Positions 22,605 through 35,217 are shown, counted from the stretch's first letter. The stretch: DNA of 64,000 bases from Ceratothoa steindachneri (GCA_963969495.1 OZ018329.1:74662912-74726911); one strand, 5' to 3'. Program-made: numbers and translations. The notes: generated from the letters alone by a model not told the origin.

Positions 22605-25600
22605 AATAGGCTGGGGGCGGGAGTGAGAAGGGAAGTAGTGTAAACTAATAAGAGAGAGATTGATGAGTATCCGGATAAATGAAACAACCTGGTTTTTGTT
22701 TTTAGTCTCTACTTCCTGTTTTTATTTGGTTTGTGTCGTATATAATTGTTTTTTAGCTCTGAACTCTTAGGTAAATTTTCGGCCCAGACGCCTTCGTTAG
22801 TTTTGACATCGGTAGAATTTCTTAAAATAGGTTTCATCATATTTGAATCTCGAATCATTTACACAAAATGACATTGTATCACCAAATGCATTCATCTTTC
22901 ATTTATTTTCACCCCCAAACTGTCGCGCTTTACAAAATTTCTTGTTTTGTTTATCGATATCATACAAATAGCAATGGATGTTCATTTTTAGTCTTTTCTA
23001 CAATAACCTCCCTCCCCCACCACCAAACCATAACTTAATTAAACACAGCCACACCACTATACTCCACTGGCAACTCCACTCTACTACAACAATACAAACA
23101 CAGAATAAACCTTGCCCCGACACCAACATACAACCAAAGTCCAGACAACATAGAATACCCAAACCTCGCACGAGCACGCACCACACACAATATCTCCTGC
23201 CGACCCGGCTACGGGCATGATGCCATTCCTAGAGGCTGCCCATCCCACATAAGAGTGGTAGGGCATGGTAAGTAAGTTATATTTGGAAAGTACCACAAGA
23301 AACTGTTGCAGGATTAAGAAGTCACCCCTCCCCCTCCATCCTCTCTCCTTTTCCCTAAATTTTCAACTAACTTGGGTTTTGTACATATCCTTGATTCTCA
23401 TATTTTTTACTCTTAATATATTTTAAAAGAAAAAATATTGTACAAAATATTAGCTAGATTGCAGGCATAGATGATTTGAATTTGTGATAAAAAAGATTTG
23501 CATTGTCACTACTTTCAAAATATATTGGATATTGAAAAATCAATTCACCCTCATTTCTGTTATATGGTGATATAAATTATTGCCCAAATTAGATCTGATG
23601 GAATAGTGCACCTGCAGAAATTAACTTTTTTTTTATTCCTTGGTGTTTAGGCTCACTTGTACTAATTTGTTTGGATGTGGGAAAGACACTTAAGTGATTT
23701 ATGCTGGAGGGAACAACTTGTTTTGAGTCGAAACCTCATCAAATTCAGCAATTGTCTGATGAATGAATTTAATATGGTAAAATTGTTTTAGGAGATTTGT
23801 TATGTCGAAACTAATTTATTCCTTTAGAGTGAGTAAATTTGGGAAGTCTCAATAATTTTCTCTTGATTCATCTTTCTAACAGGAGCATTCTGACCATTTT
23901 TTTTTGGAGGGGTGTAAAGTTTAAAAGATAGCTATTATTATATCCATTGGTCATAATTTAGGGGTATTTTACCAACCACCACTCGCTATAGTAGAGAAGT
24001 CAATTCCTAATACATTTTCAAACCCAATATCCTTTGCAGGGCAAACAATGGACATACACCTGAAATACTGTTAAATAGATTACAGTACACAGAAATACAA
24101 TTTTGTACTTCCATGGTATAAAATGATGCTGTTAGTCAGTGTAATAAGTCAAGTGATGCTAACACTACACTTGTACACCAGAGAACACTACACAGACTTT
24201 GTGGTGTAGTGTTCACTTAACACATTAAACTTCCATAATACTGTAATCACGGCCCTAGCGTGATTACAGTGACTTTTGCCCTAGTAGTCAGTCTCTAAAT
24301 GGGCTCTTAAAATTAAGAAAAAAAATGACACAAACGGACTGCATGTCAGCCAACTTGCATGAATTTTATAACCAAACCGATCACTGAACACAACTAGTGG
24401 CTGCTAGTGTTAAATGCTGACACATTTAGTGACCAGTTAGATTGCTAAATCTAAAGATCGTTATACAGGAGGCTGCTAATTTGTGGCTTTACTGTATGTT
24501 TATTTGAAGAGACTATAAATACAGTTAAATATGTAAAAGAGTCAAGAACATATCACATGAAACATTCCAGAGAATGAAAATTCCCTATTGTCTTTTTGAC
24601 AAATAATTTTGCCAATGGAACTTGTTGAGGAATCTCTCAGTTTATTCAAAATCAAAAATAATTCGGAATAGAATTTCATGCAGTTAGTGCAGCTTCCTTC
24701 ATATATAGTTTGGAACTGTACAAATATATAAATAGAAATCAGTTATTTCCTATGACCACTGACTTTAATGCACTCTCTCAGTGCAGAAGATTGAGTTTTG
24801 TCATCTTCATAAACAATTTACATTGCAATTTGTAAACCAAGGTAGTAGTAGCCCAGGTGCTTTGAGTGTATTTCTACCATCAGTTATGATATTTTTTTTT
24901 CTGCAAGCCTTCTTTGTCTCTCTGCTGAAATGGACCCTCCAAGGTTGCTAACAACTCTTATTTGTTATGAATAGAAAAAAAATATAAGCTGTGCACCAAG
25001 ATTGGTGAAATATATTAAGACATATTGATATATCTTATGCCCTTGCAATACTTCACATAACAAAATGGGCTCATGCATGATATTTGAAAGGACTTGAATG
25101 CCAGTAAATAAAAATCTTTAATAAAATTTACACAATTTATTATTAACCTATTATTCCTGTCTCCCATTATATAATTTGTGTAAAGTCAAACCGGGTGGCT
25201 GATGCTTCCTGTCTGTCATCCACCAAAACCAAATACTTCCTTTCCCCTATGTCTTAAGGGTCAAACAATACCCATAGTTTTATACCAAATGTTTACTAAT
25301 ACCAGTAGCGCTTAAAAAATATAAAATGTAATTCTGACAAAAAGTAAAGTGAAATAGCATTTAAACTTAAAATAGCTCAAACGAATTTATTACATAGAAA
25401 AAAATAATAAACTTCGAAACTGGACATTTTTTGCTCTTGCTTTTTATCAAACCGAAATTGAATATTTTTCTGAATTTAAAATTCTTGCCAAAAGTCACAC
25501 TAATAACCTTCAAAAATGCCATTTTATAGACATAGTTGCGTGCGAGCTGACGTTGAAATGCGCAGATTTTAAACATTTATCGTACCAATTTCTTAAGAAT

Positions 25601-25690
25601 TTTAAATGAAATTCTGATTTTTTTTATTTGGGGCAAGAGGTGACTTGTAACTGTCAAACTACTTGAGTTAGCACGATATACATGATTTAA
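22605..25690. other. AT-rich stretch with no gene seen
   Basis: About 3 kb with fewer recognisable mobile-element parts than elsewhere. The only structures noted are the two hairpins at 24183-24269. It could be older intron sequence. Confidence 0.5.
24183..24269. other. Two adjacent perfect 11-bp-stem hairpins
   Basis: GAACACTACAC...GTGTAGTGTTC (24183-24214, loop 10) and CTGTAATCACG...CGTGATTACAG (24241-24269, loop 7). Both stems are perfect. There is no poly-T terminator or gene context; they could be palindromic repeat remnants or a structured RNA. Confidence 0.7.
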
Positions 25691-25836
25691 ATGCATATGG
25701 GTTTTGAAGAATATATATTACAGGGTGCGGTGGCTAATTTGTTATCTAACTTCAATATAAAAGAAATTAACACAAGTTCATTTATACAGGTATATTTACC
25801 AAAATTCCATGTTAAGGACTTCTTGTACTATTCATT

Positions 25837-26235
25837 TTATAAACTAAAATTGTCTTTGGTCTCAACTACGGCCTGCAGGTGGAGTCGGAAACTTGTGCAG
25901 GCCTTCTCAACAGTTCCCCGGTTTAACTGGGAACAAAAAACTGTGGTGATCTTGGTCCTGAGCTTCACTGACGGTATACAGGGTCTTGCTGGTCTCTCAA
26001 CCACGCCCACACAATAATTGTCCGGGTGGCAGTCTGGGGAGCTGGGCCAGATGTCCTCATGCTTGTGTGGCATGGCGCAGAGTCATTGTTTGCCACGTAA
26101 GTTCCCCAACGGGCACTTCCTGGATCCAGGTCAAGACCAACTCCTCTAGGCGCATAATGTAGCCCTCTGGTAAGATAAACAGGGTCCTAACGTGGCCCTC
26201 GCTAATGAAGGACAACCTGGTACTTTAGTGCACTG
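25837..26235 (-). pseudogene. Tc1/mariner-superfamily transposase C-terminal relic
   Basis: The minus strand encodes HKHEDIWPSSPDCHPDNYCV, which resembles the catalytic-third region W-P-P-x-S-P-D-x-N-P, then VKLRTKITTVF and a terminal FRLHLQAVVETKDNF. Only the last third of a transposase is visible, and the segment before it is broken by stops. Confidence 0.65.
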
Positions 26236-26451
26236 TGTTCGGATGTGGATTAACGCCTCTTGCGGGAGACGGAATCGTGTAGAGGGGCGTGACCTTAAGT
26301 GGTAACAGCGAGAGACTTAGTGCTTGCCCTTCTCTGATCAACGAATGAGACTAATGGGCTGTTTTATTTATTATCTACTTTTATATGATTTGCTCCGATT
26401 GTCTTTCCCGATCTAAGCTTCCCAAGGTTTTTATATAAGGCATGCCGAGTC

Positions 26452-27520
26452 CGGCGCCTCCCTCAATAGCCAACGGCTCTCACGGCATCATCGGCCGATC
26501 TCGACGGTGCCTATGCCGCCGAAAGACTCCAGTCATGCACTACCCTTTGGGTTTAGGGCTAGAAAACTTAAAGAGCTCAGTTTATCTCTCAGGCCGGTGG
26601 CGCCTCTGATTCTGCCCAGGATGCAACCCTGGAGGGTACTACTTTGACTATTTGTCGCCACGCCTCTGCTCCCAAAGGTTCCACAGTGCCAGGAGTATTA
26701 CCTTCGATCTTTTTAGAGCACAATTCGTGTCACGCTAGATCCGTGCCAGTGTACACGGATAGCTCCAGGTTCCAGGAGGGGGTCGATTTCCACGCCGTAT
26801 CCCCTCTTGTTTGAAGTCAGCGGGGCTCTGCCAGGTGCTGCGCCTTTCTTCATCGTCGAGCTGGTGGCAATATGCTGCTCAGTACAGGAGATAACGTGTC
26901 GTGCTCGGTTCGGAGACCGGATTGTGATCGACTCATAAAGAGCTCTCGAGGCATTGGAATTTCTACACACTCCTTGGTTCGCGGTATCCGTGACGCCACG
27001 GTTGCTGCGAGTTGGGGGGGGGGGGTATCGAGATTATCTTCTGCTGGTGGTTCCTGGACATATGGAAATGAGGTGAGCAAATACTCCGTGAGGACTAGGC
27101 GACCAGACCAGCGTTTCTCTCTTCCTCACACCAACTACATGGCATGAATTAGGGCAGCCTTCCGGGCTGTTTGGCAAAGGAGACGGCCGAGGGGAACTTA
27201 AAATTGCGTGCCATTGCGGCACGAGTGTTCCCATGGACCTACCCCCCTCAATTTGGCGATGGATTCAGGTTGCTTTCTTTCGTCTCCGAGTTGGACACAA
27301 TTGAGGGACGCACCGCCATTTGATGGAGTGCTCACCTGCGCCCTACTGTGAAGACTGCGTTGTCCCCCAGACTGTTCGGCACATTTTTGTTGAATGTCCC
27401 ACTCTGGGTGATCTTGGCGCACCTTACCTGTCCCGGTATCGGACGAGCAGTGTCGCTACCTTATGTCCTTTGTATTTGCGGCGGTTTCATGGATTACACT
27501 GGGGAACACAATTTTGGTGG
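26452..27520 (+). pseudogene. Degraded LINE relic (RNase H region)
   Basis: Recognisable homology to the full-length LINE from about 48630 to the RNase H C-terminus, with frameshifts, small deletions and a G-run insertion near 27015. Traces include the GTGTACACGGATAGCTCCA (YTDSS) region, a damaged YSDSQ region and the TVRHIFVECP end. The common 3' tail is missing or unrecognisable. It is older than the copies at 1.8 and 3.7 kb. Confidence 0.8.
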
Positions 27521-27739
27521 AGTTAGGTCTGACAGCTGTTTTTAACTAATTTTTCGGTGCTGAATCCAAAACTGATCTCCGTTTTTCTCTATCACGTCAA
27601 GTTTTTTAACTTTTTCAAATATTGACATACAATGAAATATGAATAAAACAGGCTTGATTGCAATTTTTATTTAACACTATTATGTTTTAACAAAGGATAT
27701 GGCTACTGTAATTATATAATTATAATTGTGTGCAAGTAG

Positions 27740-29510
27740 TTAAGGTAAAAATTTACGTTTATAGCTCTTTCTGGAGTGTTCAACTTGACTATCGCATTTG
27801 ATGCTCCAACAATAGTCAGCCACCGTATGTATGTACATCCCATCTACCCTGATAACCTTCTTCCATAACCTTCAAATTTTGGTGAAATCGTTCACCTTGC
27901 TCGTCGCTAACAGCACCAAGATCACCCGGAAAGCTGGCAAGATGGCAATGCAGAAAATGTAGTTTAATTCTCATGTTGCAACCAAGCGCCTTGTAGCTCT
28001 CCAATAGATTATGAACAATTTCTGTGTAATTACTTGCACGTGTATTTCCAAAAAAGTTCCTGACAACTTCTTTGAATGATAACCAAGCATTCTTCTCAAG
28101 GTTTGACATAGTCCCGGTGAACTGTTCATCTTTGATGAGCTGTCGAATTTGTGTACCATCAAACACACCGGCCTTGATTTTTACAATTGACAGACCAGAA
28201 AATGTCAAGATGATGTACTTAAAACAGTCGCCATCAGTTGGCAATGCCTTTACAAACTGCTTCATGAGACCTAGTTTTATGTGCAGAGGTGGGAATATTA
28301 TATTCTTCCTGTCAACAAGTGGCTCATGTAGAATGTTGGGATCTCTAGGTTTAAGATCAGATCTTGGAGTCCAATTCGTCTCAACCCAATGCTTCCCTCG
28401 AGCTCTGCTATCCCACATACAGAGAAAGCAGGGATACTTTGTGTACCCACGCTGCTGACCAAGAAGGAGGCACACCATTTTAAGGTCAACACAGTGATCA
28501 AATTGTGTCTGTCATATTGCAATAGCTCAATGACCCTCTTTATATCTCCATGTTCTTGACGAAGACAGACAGAATGCCCAATAGGTACTGCACCAAATAA
28601 ATTGCCATTGTGGAGGACACACTTCAAGCTCCGCTTTGAGCTGTCAATAAACATTTACCATTCATTTGGATTGTAGATTGAAAGCCCTAATTCCTTTAGT
28701 AAACTAGGAATGTTATGGCAATACACAAAGCCGCTGTCACTTCGAAAGTACTTCAGAAATGTACTTTCTCTGGTTCGAAAGTATGATACTTTCGCTCCTT
28801 GTTCAAGTAAGTTTTTCTCATTCAGTCTTGATGTTAGGATTTCTGAATCTTTTTTTGATAGGCCCAAATCACGTGCCAAATCATTCAACTCGTGCTGATC
28901 AAATCCACTACGAACCGAATCCTCGTGAATTTCGAAATCTGCATCATTGCTGTCACTGCGTTCGTCAACATCACTCAGATCTTCTAAAGGAGGTAGTTGT
29001 TCGAAAACTGGCACTGGATTTTCAGCTGAATGAGGCATTGTCCTTATAGCTGACAGTAGATTAAGATATTCTATTTTATTTTTATTTTTCTTGTTAAATC
29101 CTGATGTTTTGTCAACCAGGTTCAGTCCCTGCCTCGTGCCGCGCTTAACTCTGCGCACCAGTGCTTTAACTTGCCTACGCTTTTCCCTGTATTACTTTTT
29201 CACTAAACAAAAGTAACAGTCTGTGTAATGCTCCTTTTGCTCTCGCCAAACCATGGGGTTACCAAATGGCAACCTTTCACGTGTTCCTTTGGTCCACATC
29301 CGTAAACTCTCGACACACTGCCTGCACACTTTATAGGGGGGGGGGGGAGGATGGCTTGTCTTGATCACCGAGTTTTACTTTTAAATATGCTTGTTTGACA
29401 AATGCACTGATGTTTGTCCTCTGACTTGGAATGGTGAAACTGTCACAAATGTAGCAGAAGGATTCAGGGTTGTTTAGGCATTTACGACGAGAAGTTGCAG
29501 GAGCAGACAT
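27740..29510 (-). pseudogene. Relic of an unnamed multicopy gene family with a ZAD-like N-terminus
   Basis: The minus strand carries one colinear coding region in several frames. The N-terminus (MSAPATSRRKCLNNPES) has FCYIC and, after a C-run shift near 29335, CRQCVESLR, a paired C-x2-C layout like a ZAD domain; DCYFCL follows, then a stop. The acidic middle (29158-28655) ends in a stop just before MFIDSSKRSLKC. A further frame change lies near 28490, before LLGQQRGYTKYPCFLCMWDS, and the last shift near 27830 precedes ADYCWSIKCD and SRKSYKRKFLP, ending at 27740. I recall similar uncharacterised proteins as multicopy families in animal genomes but cannot name the function or verify that here. 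Confidence 0.7.
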
Positions 29511-30059
29511 GATCTGAAACAAAGGAAATATATACCTATGTAAATAAAACCAGCCTCTTCTTCTCTGGATTTAAAAATTCTTGAATCACTTTACATTAAA
29601 CAAACCCTGAACCCAATGATTATTCATCATCCCCCAAATTATTCACTATATAGACAAACGTACAACCAACCACATCCCCCTTAATAGTTTTCTTTCTGCC
29701 TAATTCTGTCCGTAATATCAGTTGATACTCCCAGCTACACTGAAATAAGGTTAGTACTCGTTCAGATAAATTTTTATTATTTTAGTTTGTCCCATTTATA
29801 TCCAAATGATCTAGTTTATGATTGACTTTTCCTTAATTTAATGTTTTAGTCGTCCTCTTTGGCCCCTCCATTATTGATTATTTAATATTTAAACTTTCGT
29901 GCCTTAGTCTACTCGTATTCATTTAAGGTTCAATCACTTAAATTTTTAACTGTATTGAATTACTTGCTTCGCTCTATCTTTTAATATCCGCTTTGATTGC
30001 ATACCCCCTGATCTAATTTATTTTGGATTGTTCGCCCTGCCATTATAATTCTTTCTTGC

Positions 30060-30181
30060 TGTGGTTTATAGTGAATTTCTTGTATTCCGCTTAAGAATTC
30101 GCTGATAATGATCTTCGTTAATGACCGAAACGTCCGGAAAATTAAATGTTCGTAACCATCGCATATGTCTTCATATTCCTG

Positions 30182-30257
<76 letters not shown>
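30060..30257. repeat. (TA)n run preceded by a possible Penelope-like terminal sequence
   Basis: A TA run of about 70 bases at 30184-30257. Just before it lies GATAATGATCTTCGTTAATG followed by ACCGAAACGTCCGG, a word type also found next to the TA runs around the Penelope-like relic. The element call is tentative; the microsatellite is certain. Confidence 0.55.
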
Positions 30258-31387
30258 CATTAAGGAGTTGAAAAGAATCGTATGGGATGGAATAATACAT
30301 GTTTGCCGCGGTGTTAATCGTACTTGAGAGATTGTGAAGGGGTAAATGGAGTAATCGTCATACCCTCACTATCAAATCCGACTTGCCTTTTAAAAAGCGA
30401 AAACCACCGAGGGTATCTCTGCTCGAAATCTTTCGAAAAGAAGTGGCTAGGAAAAGTGCTGAAATTGGAGGAAGGAAACATCTGGAGGCAAAAAGGAAGG
30501 ATTATTCTGGGCGCTCTAGAATGGAAAGACTCACCTCCTGCCCTTGTTAGTTGGTGTCGAGCCTGATGCGAGGTCTCCCTTACCGCGGAGGATGGCATCT
30601 GCCCAGGTGGGAAATTCGTCTCGCGTTGCCACTCCAACGTGGCGGCCATCCGTCACCACCTCTCTTTAATTTCCTCCTGACGAATCCGAGCAAAAAGGGG
30701 GGGGGGGTGATGCGTAGTATAAACCGCCATGCTGCAGCCGACATCTTGAGGATTACGTGCCCTTCAGACCCCAATGTCAACAGAGGGATCTTCTGCTATT
30801 TTATCTACCGCGCATTTTCACTTCATCTAGCTTGACCACTTTCTGTAGGAGATGCCCTCATTGGTTTTCCTCTTGATGAAAAATGGCGATATTTCCGCAT
30901 CATCTCAAGCCGCTATCTGGGTTTGACCTCTTGAGAGCCCGGGCGAACCACCCAGCGTTTCGATCCCCTTGGATTGGAGGGTGTTTCGCGGTCTTGTCCG
31001 CATTTTGAGCCCCCCCCCCTCCCTCCTCCTTACCTCCCTCCCGAGAGGAATTGGTTACATTGGGGAACAGGAGTGACCCCTTCCCAGCATTCCAAGTGCT
31101 TTCCTTTTCTAATCCCCCCACTAACTTCCCGGGTTGAAATTTTGTACTCTCGAGTACTTTGCTCTTCAGTACAAATTTTGTGGTTTGGAAGTGTGGTTGA
31201 TATCTCAACGCCTAACCATTTAAAGTGGGCGAATTTTGGTCGCGTGTAACTGTTATTAATATGGTCAGTTCCCGTTAGTCCCCTTTTTTAAAAGATTCCC
31301 TCCTTCCTTTAGCATTTCCACCCCTGATGGAGTCCCGACCCGGCTCGCCCTCCCGGCGGCTACCATATATCATACTTGTAGATAATA

Positions 31388-31485
31388 GTGGTTCGGATTC
31401 CACGTTAATAAGTAGGTTCCCTAAACAGAGATACCCGTGGTTCGGATTCTACGTAAATCAGTAGGTCCACAAACCAAAATTAATG
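31388..31485. repeat. Two tandem 49-bp units
   Basis: GTGGTTCGGATTCCACGTTA at 31388 repeats as GTGGTTCGGATTCTACGTAA at 31437, each followed by an AGTAGGT word. The first part resembles a tRNA T-arm. Confidence 0.6.
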
Positions 31486-31689
31486 CAGATTCATAGTAAA
31501 CACCACAACCCCCAACCCCTCTCTCTCTCTCTCTCTCGCGCGCGCGCTTTACTCGATTTTAATTTTCCATCTAAAGAATTAAGTTTTAGCCTAACTCTTG
31601 ATTCCAGTTTTCTTTTTATTTGTCTTGTGACTTTTTTCCGTTCGTCATATGTACCCCCTTTCTTTTAAATGCCCCCTTCGTATTTTTTA

Positions 31690-31948
31690 GTCGCGTGCAC
31701 GCGATTCTGTTACTGTCGGTCGGTAGCCATTTTACTTTTCAATTAGTTTTTTGGCAATAACATCGTAATTATTCGGCCGATTCTAACGAAATTCGAAACC
31801 CTTAGGTCGTTTTATATTCACTTGCGAATGGTGTAATTGCCAAGGTCCTCCCAAGGTTAGTACGGGAATTATTGAAAGTTTTGAAGTCGTAAGGTCAGAA
31901 TAATTGAGATCACGCGACTTAGGTCTGTTGACCTTGTTCATCTACCCG
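31690..31948. repeat. Dispersed MITE-like repeat, copy 2 (inverse orientation)
   Basis: From AGTCGCGTGCACGCGATT to ACTTAGGTCTGTTGACCTTG, with the shared core GGCAATAACATC and GCCAAGGTCCTCCCAAGGTT. The left word is itself nearly palindromic. Confidence 0.75.
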
Positions 31949-32426
31949 GAGGTGGATTTTGTGGTTAACCATTCGTGGTAGGGGAGGTATTTAAAGAGAA
32001 AACTGACGAGAGAATTTGCCATAGTTACGGGAGAGAGAGAGAGCTATATGTGGTAAATATAGAGGAGGGAGAAATGTCTCGGTGATATATAGTCGCAAAA
32101 CACCTGTGTTCATTGGAGCCTGGTGGGAACACTCCTCCAAATGTCAACTGTAGCATGACCCTTGCTACACCCGTCTCTTTCGACTAAATAGTTTGTTGTT
32201 TAATCCTAATCCCAGCATTTCTATAATTGCCCAACCTAGTTATTATTACTATCCTGAAGGAGGTCCTCGTTCCCTCTTTGTTTTTTACTCGTGTGGGTTT
32301 TTTTATGTACGTTAAAACTCGTGGCATTTATCCTTGATTGAATTTATATCAGGTTGAATCCATTAGATTGAGGGGTTGGTCCTTTCTGGTGGTGACTCTG
32401 CATTGACAATTTTTTCTCCTTTGTAG

Positions 32427-32681
32427 GTCCCACGGGCTGAAGGAAGGAGACCATTAGGCATTTTAAAGTCGGGTCAACCATTCGACTTCAGTCGCTATTC
32501 GTGCCCTAGTTGTGGGCATCGTTCCAACCTTAGAAAGGATCTGCTTAAACACATGCGGATTCATACAGGAGAAAAACCATATGAGTGTTGCATGTGTTCC
32601 TACCGATCGACCCAGAGTAGCAATCTGCGCACGCATATGCGCAGGGTTCATTGCGGCGATTCCATCAGCCCCCCTTCGTAA
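32427..32681 (+). CDS. Alternative 3' exon C: C2H2 zinc-finger pair
   Basis: Terminal exon of about 84 codons, beginning GTC after the acceptor at 32425-32426 (T-rich tract, then TTTGTAG). It has no start codon of its own, and the acceptor TAG is an in-frame stop. About 30 lead residues are followed by finger 1 (C-x2-C-x12-H-x3-H), a TGEKP linker and finger 2 (C-x2-C-x12-H-x4-H). The second finger carries the TQSSNL helix signature also seen in exons A and E, so these exons probably arose by duplication. Only seven residues follow the last His before TAA. Exon D begins about 420 bases downstream, the tightest spacing in the cluster. Confidence 0.85.
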   Translation, partial: VPRAEGRRPLGILKSGQPFDFSRYSCPSCGHRSNLRKDLLKHMRIHTGEKPYECCMCSYRSTQSSNLRTHMRRVHCGDSISPPS

Positions 32682-33104
32682 ATGAAAGGGGAGAGACACC
32701 TTTAAGAGCCGTGTCGTTTGATATTCCCTCTGATTGAAGGTGTTTGCGTTCTTTGCTATGGTTACCGATAGTAAGGGTGGGGGGGCGAGTGTGGAGGACC
32801 AGTGGTTTCGTTATTTGGCCGAGGATCTCCCAAAGTCAGGAAGTGGGTGGAATTAAAGATTATGGTGATTTGTTTACTAAGTGTATTTCTGCTACGATAT
32901 TTTTCTTTATCTACGAGTGTATATATCCCCTTTTTCTTTACATGTCTGCCTTCGCCCTTTCTCTGTCTGGCTCTGAGCCTCGGTAGACGCGAGTTTTCAT
33001 TTCGAGGTCGCAAATCGGAGCGTGCGAGGCTTCACCCCCTATTTCTCCCCGACACTCCCGAAGGGCCCAAACCAAGAGGATAAAACTGCTTCTCTGCATT
33101 GTAG

Positions 33105-33449
33105 GAAGCTCTTCTGCGGAGCAGTCATCGCGGGAGGCTCTTCCGGGCCAGAGAAGAGTGGACAGACGGAGCTGACGACAACGGTTCTTCCTCCTTCGGG
33201 CGGTCGAGACCCCACGGCAATTCAACCACGTCCCGGCCCGCCGCCCCCTCTTTTCAATGCGCCTTTTGCGAGCACTTGAGCAAGGACAAGGCCAACCTCC
33301 GGAAGCACATTCGCATCCACACGGGAGAGAAGCCCTACGCTTGTTCCTTCTGCCCTTATCGATCGAGTCAGAGTAACAACTTGAAGGCGCACATTCGAAA
33401 TCGACACAAAGATGTCGCTTTCGAGAACTCTTTGCCCGCTGCTTTCTGA
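33105..33449 (+). CDS. Alternative 3' exon D: C2H2 zinc-finger pair
   Basis: I read this exon by hand from the acceptor at 33103-33104. It is open in phase 0 for 114 codons to TGA and contains no ATG, so an ATG-based gene search would miss its 5' part. The acceptor TAG is an in-frame stop. The lead is Arg/Ser-rich and the two C2H2 fingers fall in the second half. Finger 1 has C-x2-C-x12-H-x3-H with a KDKANLRK helix, the linker is TGEKP, and finger 2 has C-x2-C-x12-H-x4-H with an SQSNNLKA helix. Finger 1 resembles that of exon E (RDKTNLRK), suggesting a shared ancestor. Expected role: an alternative DNA-binding end of the same transcription factor. Confidence 0.85.
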   Translation, partial: EALLRSSHRGRLFRAREEWTDGADDNGSSSFGRSRPHGNSTTSRPAAPSFQCAFCEHLSKDKANLRKHIRIHTGEKPYACSFCPYRSSQSNNLKAHIRNRHKDVAFENSLPAAF

Positions 33450-34519
33450 GCAATGGATAAACCTCATGGAGTTTGAGCGCCCTTTGGCGGCTTCAGGTAT
33501 CGCTGAGTTGGCGCCATGAGTCAAGCACCGCTCTCTCCTACCCCGGGTCTGTTTATCCGGGCAAACAGGTTCGGGTCACTGGGTATTGTTCCCCATCAGC
33601 TTTGTATCACGGAAATCGCGCCTCCTCCGAGTCTGATTCCTGGTCGAGAAGTGACTCCAAATGGCCCTCATCCTTCTCGTCTTTGTCCGCTAATGGGATG
33701 TGGGAATTTAATGCCCCGTCATTAAGAGGACCTCTTAAGCGAAGAATGGCTTCCCTTAAATTCACAAAATGTCCGAGAGTGAATTATATCGAGCGATGTT
33801 AGTTCCGAGTTCCCAGGGCTTAGGTAAAGGTGTATGCTTAATTGAATCCCAACTCTGCGTGGCGTCTCGTAACTTATTTATGGGCCGCGTATTCTCATCA
33901 TATAAAGTTTGTTTTATAAGGAATTTCCGAGAGGTGTTTGCTAAGTAATATTATTGGGGGAATTAAAAATGTAATCCTGAGTGTGGATTGCAATTTTGTA
34001 TGTATGCAGGATATTTTAAAATCTGTCGATTTTACGAATTCACGTTGTTTGATCCTTCAAAGCTATTTGGCCTGTTTACATCTCAAAAATGTCTTTGTAA
34101 AGCGGGGGGGGAGGCGTCTTCCTTGATTTACCTTATTTACAGAGTGGAGTCGCAAATTTTGTTCTCAAAAAGGTGTATTAATTGCGAATGTGAAGAAATG
34201 TTTATGCGTCCACCTACACTCAAAACTGATTTCTTTTCCCCACCGAAAATGTAATTAGATTTGTTAATAATATTAATCAGGGTGATTAAAAAAAACATGT
34301 TTATGCATTTTATTTAAAATTAGTATTAATTCACGATGTACCTTTGTTATTTTCCTTCCTGATGGTTGATGGCATTCTTCGCGGTGGGATATATCGCGTC
34401 CTCGCATTTTCACTCTTATGTATTCTCTTTTCTCTACCGTTTTCTTTCTTTCTCTATCCCCTCCTTGATTGCGTTAGTTGTCCTCGCAAAGGGGGTGCCA
34501 GGTATAGTTGGGGAACAAT
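33450..34519. other. No gene seen between exon D and the inverted repeat
   Basis: Presumed 3' UTR of exon D and intron. No further zinc-finger motif. Confidence 0.5.
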
Positions 34520-35204
34520 GCTGCGGCTGTCATCTGGATGATTGCCTTCATGAACCCATCGTTTAGAGGTGATAGTTGGTTTTACCTAAAACTGAAGTAA
34601 AAACTAACGAGTGCATGCCCGCCGACGCTACAACTTGGACCCCACTGTCCGTGTTCGCGGGAAGGTGTCTTAACTGAAGAGGTTGACTTGATTCCGGAGA
34701 GTTGCGTACCATACCGACCCGGAGATCTCTAAATACGCTCCGCTTTAGAATACTCGCTTTACGAACTTCCCCATCAACGTCTTGCTTAGATGCCCTTATT
34801 GATTGTCCTGGTTTTAACTAATTAAAAGAAACCTCTGTTGCCAGGTGTCCCCTTGTGAGGTCCGATCTCACAGACTAACTAGGGGCACGGCATCTTAGCT
34901 GCTCCTCTGCGCGGTTGGTATCACCGAAAGGGTGGTCGACTGGATTGAGAATATAGACCGACCGGCCCGAGTATTCTAAAGCGGAGCGTACTTACAGCTC
35001 TCCGAGTCGGTAGGGTACGCAACTCTCCGGAACCAAGTCAACCTATTTAGTTAAGACACCTTCTCATGAACACGGACAGTGGGGTCCAAGGTGTAGCGTC
35101 GGCGGGCATGCTCTCGTTAGTTTTTACTTCAGTTTTAGGTAAAACCAACTATCACCTCTAAACGATGGGTTCATGAAGGCAATCATCCAGATGACAGCCG
35201 CAGC
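34520..35204. repeat. Long inverted repeat (237-bp arms, 211-bp spacer)
   Basis: The left arm 34520-34756 and right arm 34968-35204 are reverse complements with only scattered mismatches, starting GCTGCGGCTGTCATCTGGAT. Transcribed, it would fold into one long hairpin. The spacer contains no recognisable gene. It could be a foldback-type transposable element or an inverted duplication; no target duplication was evident. Confidence 0.88.
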
Positions 35205-35217
35205 CTACAAAATAGCC

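Larger units (their letters stand above)
29530..31689. other. No gene seen
   Basis: Holds the TA run and the 49-bp tandem repeat. A GC-richer part at 30540-31140 has C-runs and G-runs but no protein motif. Confidence 0.45.
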
